Shown piece after piece: positions 5,922 to 8,311 of a stretch of DNA of 8,311 nt (positions are counted from its first letter, which is position 1; every line of letters begins with the position of its first letter). The notes under the pieces are model-generated. The model did no database searches, was not told the DNA's origin, and saw only the letters and a list, made by a program, of their open reading frames with translations. The translations under genes were made by a program, and so were the position numbers. Source of the DNA: Terriglobia bacterium (GTDB taxonomy: Bacteria; Acidobacteriota; Terriglobia; UBA7540); contig JAIQGB010000181.1 in assembly GCA_020072905.1 (NCBI GenBank), forward strand, positions 1 through 8,311. Reading direction: 5' to 3'.

Positions 5922-7187
5922 ATGAGCAAATTGGTTCCACCTCATGGCAGTCCCTCGCTGCGGCCACTGCTTCTCGAAGGTTCGACGCGCGACGAGGAAC
6001 TCAAGAGAGCGCGGCAAATGAAAAAGATCCCCATGACCAGCCGCGAAACCAGCGACCTGATCATGATGGGAATCGGCGCGTTCACTCCGCTCGACGGGTT
6101 TATGGGGAAAGAAGACTGGAAGGGATGCTGCCAGGATTACAACCTGCCCAGCAAGCAAGGGCTTTTCTGGCCAATCCCCATCACCCTGTCAACTACCGAG
6201 GACTTGGCCAAGTCGATCAACCTCGGGGAGGAAGTCGCCCTGTGGGACATTGAAACCGAGTCCATCATGGGGACGATGAAAGTCACCGGAAAGTACGGCA
6301 TCGACAAGGAATATGAATGTAATCAAATCTTCCGGACCACCGACTCGGCACACCCCGGCGTCCAGAAGGTTATGGAGCAGGGGCCGGTGAACCTGGCGGG
6401 CCCGGTGAAAGTAATCTCGGAGTCTTACTATCCGGAGATGTTCAAGGGGATTTACCAGCGGCCCCACGAAGCGCGCAAGGTCTTCGAGGAACGCGGCTGG
6501 AACACGGTGGCGGCGCTGCAACTTCGCAATCCCATGCACGGTTCGCACGCTTATTTGGCCTGGATTGCCATCGAGGTCTGCGACGGTGTTTATGTTCACC
6601 AGCTCGTCGGCAAGCTCAAGCCCGGCGATATTCCGGCCGAGGTGCGGGTGAAAGCCATCGACGCGCTCGTCAACAAATACTTCCGGCGAGGCCGCGTGGT
6701 GCAAGGCGGCTATCCGATGGAAATGCGTTACGCCGGTCCCCGCGAGGCCCTTCTCCACGCCGTTTTCCGGCAGAACTACGGATGCTCGCACCTGATCGTG
6801 GGGCGCGACCACGCGGGCGTGGGCGATTATTACGGGCCCTTCGATGCGCAGAAGATCTTCAACGAGATTCCCAACAATGCGCTGGCGCTGCGGCCGCTCT
6901 GCATGGACTGGACGTTCTACTGCTACGAGTGCGGCAGCATGGCCTCGATGAAAACCTGCCCTCACGAGAGCAAAGCGGTCATCGACGAAAACGGTGCCTA
7001 CAAGGGCGGAGCGCGACTCTTGCTCTCGGGCACGATGCTCCGCAAACTCATGAGCGAAGGCAAACCTGTGCCCTCGGAGTTCTCCAAGCCCGAGGTCATC
7101 GCGATTCTGAAGGCGCATTACGACAGCCTCGAAGAGAAGGTGGAGGTGAAACTCCACAAGTTCGCCACGGGAGACGTGAAGAAATAG
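5922..7187 (+). CDS. sat: Sat, ATP sulfurylase (sulfate adenylyltransferase)
   Basis: The enzyme interconverts sulfate plus ATP and adenosine 5'-phosphosulfate plus pyrophosphate. It is the first step of sulfate reduction or the last step of sulfur oxidation, and acts in the cytoplasm. The 421-residue length is normal for homo-oligomeric dissimilatory-type Sat. The nucleotide-binding motif is QLRNPMHGSH at 200-209, with the two histidines of the HxxH signature at 206 and 209. GRDHAG lies at 294-299 and is followed by the conserved GDYYGPFDAQ. Cys334, Cys337 and Cys346 have the spacing of the zinc-binding cysteines known in several bacterial and archaeal Sat proteins, with His348 close by. The QLRNP form is slightly unusual, as most homologues read Q-T-R-N-P. 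The start at 5922 has a GGAGG. The gene appears intact and ends just before a strong hairpin. No apr genes are visible. Confidence 0.96.
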   Translation: MSKLVPPHGSPSLRPLLLEGSTRDEELKRARQMKKIPMTSRETSDLIMMGIGAFTPLDGFMGKEDWKGCCQDYNLPSKQGLFWPIPITLSTTEDLAKSINLGEEVALWDIETESIMGTMKVTGKYGIDKEYECNQIFRTTDSAHPGVQKVMEQGPVNLAGPVKVISESYYPEMFKGIYQRPHEARKVFEERGWNTVAALQLRNPMHGSHAYLAWIAIEVCDGVYVHQLVGKLKPGDIPAEVRVKAIDALVNKYFRRGRVVQGGYPMEMRYAGPREALLHAVFRQNYGCSHLIVGRDHAGVGDYYGPFDAQKIFNEIPNNALALRPLCMDWTFYCYECGSMASMKTCPHESKAVIDENGAYKGGARLLLSGTMLRKLMSEGKPVPSEFSKPEVIAILKAHYDSLEEKVEVKLHKFATGDVKK

Positions 7188-7200
7188 GACCGACCGCTTG

Positions 7201-7225
7201 CCCGGGGGGCCGAAAGCTCCCCGGG
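7201..7225 (+). terminator. GC-rich hairpin after sat
   Basis: CCCGGGG at 7201-7207 pairs with CCCCGGG at 7219-7225. The stem can extend inward by three more pairs, one of them G-T, to a small CGAAA loop. It begins 13 bases after the sat stop. No run of T follows, so it is a terminator-like or mRNA-stabilising hairpin rather than a classical intrinsic terminator. Confidence 0.55.
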
Positions 7226-7279
7226 GAAGGTTCCGCTACTTTCCGGAGAAGGATAATGCCAGCCAGAGCAAGCAAGTAG

Positions 7280-7306
7280 CGCGGACCTCCGCTTTTGAGG
7301 TCCGCG
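7280..7306. repeat. REP-like palindrome, left copy
   Basis: Perfect 10-base arms CGCGGACCTC and GAGGTCCGCG enclose a 7-base CGCTTTT loop. The same palindrome recurs in inverted orientation at 7623-7649. The similarity extends into the flanks, with AAGCAAGTAG before this copy matching CTACTCGCTC after the other when reversed. Pairs of this kind commonly flank REP-associated transposase genes. Confidence 0.8.
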
Positions 7307-7354
7307 GCTTTGCGTGCCGGGGAATGATGCCGACGGCTCAAATTCGAGTGTCTT

Positions 7355-7578
7355 AGCGGATGTTCATCAGGCGCATGCACCGGGGCACAGATGACTTGCC
7401 CGCGATCGGGAAGAAACACCCAGGCGGTCAAATCGAAGGGATGCATCAAGCGCGCCCGGTGGAAGGCGAGCGCCAGCCAGTGGAAACCGGCCTCCGCGAG
7501 CTGGGCGCGCGCTTGGAGCCGGCGCACGGTGATGAAGAAATATCGGTCCGCAAGAAATAGGCGGCGCACCCGCGACAC
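7355..7578 (-). pseudogene. Remnant of a REP-associated tyrosine transposase (RAYT, Y1 transposase family)
   Basis: Reading leftward from a GTG at 7578, the frame gives VSRVRRLFLADRYFFITVRR and then DLTAWVFLPD, which is the N-terminal half of a RAYT (IS200/IS605-like HUH transposase). At the place of the catalytic PDHWHA signature it reads PDRGQVI, so both metal-binding histidines are gone. Similarity fades within about 15 residues, and the catalytic-tyrosine half is absent. The frame stays open to 7096, but only through the REP repeat and antisense to sat, so that extension is not counted. About 75 residues of a usual 150-250 remain. It sits between two inverted REP palindromes, as intact RAYTs do. 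A TATTCT sequence a few bases upstream could be an old -10 box. It cannot be active. Confidence 0.72.
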
Positions 7579-7622
7579 GGCGCTAGAATACGACAGGTTG
7601 AACGCGATGGCTAGATCAGAGC

Positions 7623-7649
7623 CGCGGACCTCAAGGGCGGAGGTCCGCG
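7623..7649. repeat. REP-like palindrome, right copy (inverted relative to the left copy)
   Basis: The arms CGCGGACCTC (7623-7632) and GAGGTCCGCG (7640-7649) enclose the loop AAGGGCG. The loop is the reverse complement of the left copy's loop except for two bases, so the two copies stand in opposite orientation about 315 bases apart. They bracket the transposase remnant. Confidence 0.8.
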
Positions 7650-7660
7650 CTACTCGCTCG

Positions 7661-7829
7661 CTTTTCTCCGGGGCGGGTCGGGGGGAGAGCCGCCAGGTGG
7701 CGAAAGGGGTTTGGCAGATCACAGTTTCGGAACGGGAACGGGCGAGAACGCAGCTTTCGCGCCCACCCCAGAACCGCACTACCGCCCGAGGGTGACCAGA
7801 CTCACAGCGCAACCTCGGGACCCACGGAA
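7661..7829. other. Non-coding stretch between the REP copy and the lpdA remnant
   Basis: Open frames cross this segment on both strands, but none resembles a protein family I recognise, and none has a ribosome binding site. I see no RNA gene or clear promoter in it. Confidence 0.5.
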
Positions 7830-8311
7830 TCATTGCGAAGAATAGGAACGAAGGGGCCTTCCGCTAAGGGTGTGCGCGGCCTCTAACCAGCCCTCCACCA
7901 GGGTGGGATGGGCGTGGACCGTCGCACACATTTCCTGGGATGTCAGTTCGCCGCGCAAGGATGCGGAAGAAAGCTCGGCATCGACGACTCATCGCCGGTG
8001 GCGATAATCGTCCTCGCCGCGCCGATCACGAGCGGGGAGTCGCCTGATTCACCCTCGGCATTGACCACGATGCGGTTCCGATTGACAAACGAGGCTGTCC
8101 CTTTGCAGACTCTTATCCCGTTGCTCACCATCAGGCGCTGGACGCCATTCCGCAGCTTTCCGACCACTTGCTCCATGCGCGACCTCATCGCGGCATAATC
8201 GTAGGAAATCCCTTCCGCTCGTAATCCCATTTCCTCCACGGAACTCCTTCGGGCAAACAGGTCGGAAGAACTCATGAGGGTTTTGGTGGGAATGCATCCC
8301 CAGTTGAGGCA
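7830..8311 (-). pseudogene. lpdA: Dihydrolipoamide dehydrogenase (E3) with internal deletion and frameshift; 5' end outside the window
   Basis: At the right edge the minus strand reads CLNWGCIPTKTLMSSSDL, the redox-active CxxxxC site of dihydrolipoamide dehydrogenase. The family pattern continues for about 120 residues (YAAMRSRMEQVVGKLRNGV, KGTASFVN, TIIATG). This frame ends at a stop at 7943. In another minus frame, SQEMCATVHAHPTLVEGWLEAA is coded at about 7868-7933. It is the C-terminal active-site signature of the same family, with the catalytic HAHPT, and ends at the TGA at 7830. The two pieces are neighbours, but in a full enzyme they lie about 290 residues apart. The NAD domain and most of the dimerisation domain are therefore missing, and the frame is shifted. 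The junction is somewhere near 7960-7995. As shown, it cannot make a working enzyme. Confidence 0.8.

Noticed and set aside
6189..7157. A 322-codon minus-strand frame opposite sat
   Set aside because: It is the antisense shadow of a strongly conserved enzyme and contains no motif of its own.
7391..7795. A 134-codon plus-strand frame opposite the transposase remnant
   Set aside because: It crosses the REP palindrome and is antisense to the recognisable fragment, with no family similarity.
7096..7833. A single 245-residue protein on the minus strand
   Set aside because: Only the part from 7578 to about 7355 resembles a transposase. The rest passes through both REP palindromes and antisense to sat.
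1..8311. CRISPR arrays, tRNA or rRNA genes
   Set aside because: I saw no regularly spaced direct repeats, cloverleaf sequences or ribosomal RNA motifs when reading both strands.

Overview
The window is a high-GC bacterial segment carrying a dissimilatory sulfur-metabolism locus. It opens inside dsrM and continues through dsrK, dsrJ and dsrO in tight operon order, with gaps or overlaps of only a few bases. These encode most of the DsrMKJOP transmembrane complex, which exchanges electrons between the quinone pool or periplasm and the cytoplasmic DsrC/DsrAB sulfite-reductase system. The host is probably an uncultured environmental bacterium. The dsr genes together with a REP-type transposase remnant would suit an Acidobacteriota-like genome, but I cannot prove that from the sequence.

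From about 3.48 kb the locus looks eroded or rearranged. The next reading frame starts as a normal dsrP (NrfD-like quinone-interacting subunit). After about 63 residues it switches, in frame, into the NAD-binding half of a CoA-disulfide-reductase/NADH-oxidase-like flavoprotein with a C-terminal rhodanese domain. Most of dsrP and the first FAD-binding domain of the oxidoreductase are absent. A convergent minus-strand gene follows, for precorrin-2 dehydrogenase/ferrochelatase (siroheme synthesis, the cofactor of sulfite reductases). Its long C-terminal tail overlaps the rhodanese end.

At 5.62-5.91 kb lies a frameshifted, truncated CbiA/CobB-type amidotransferase piece, plausibly a dsrN remnant because DsrN belongs to that family. 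It runs directly into the ribosome binding site of an intact sat (ATP sulfurylase). Downstream of sat come a GC-rich hairpin and a REP palindrome pair in inverted orientation, 7.27-7.66 kb, enclosing a broken REP-associated tyrosine transposase. At the right edge a minus-strand dihydrolipoamide dehydrogenase has lost its middle and is frameshifted.

Taken together, dsrMKJO, the siroheme enzyme, the CbiA/DsrN remnant and sat form one sulfite/sulfate respiration or sulfur-oxidation gene set. The window contains no dsrAB, dsrC, dsrD or dsrEFH, so the direction (reductive or oxidative) cannot be decided. The most striking feature is the cluster of deletion scars: a dsrP fusion, a dsrN-like remnant, a transposase remnant and an lpdA with an internal deletion. 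Either this is real decay of a sulfur locus or it is an assembly artefact, and read mapping over the junctions would separate the two.
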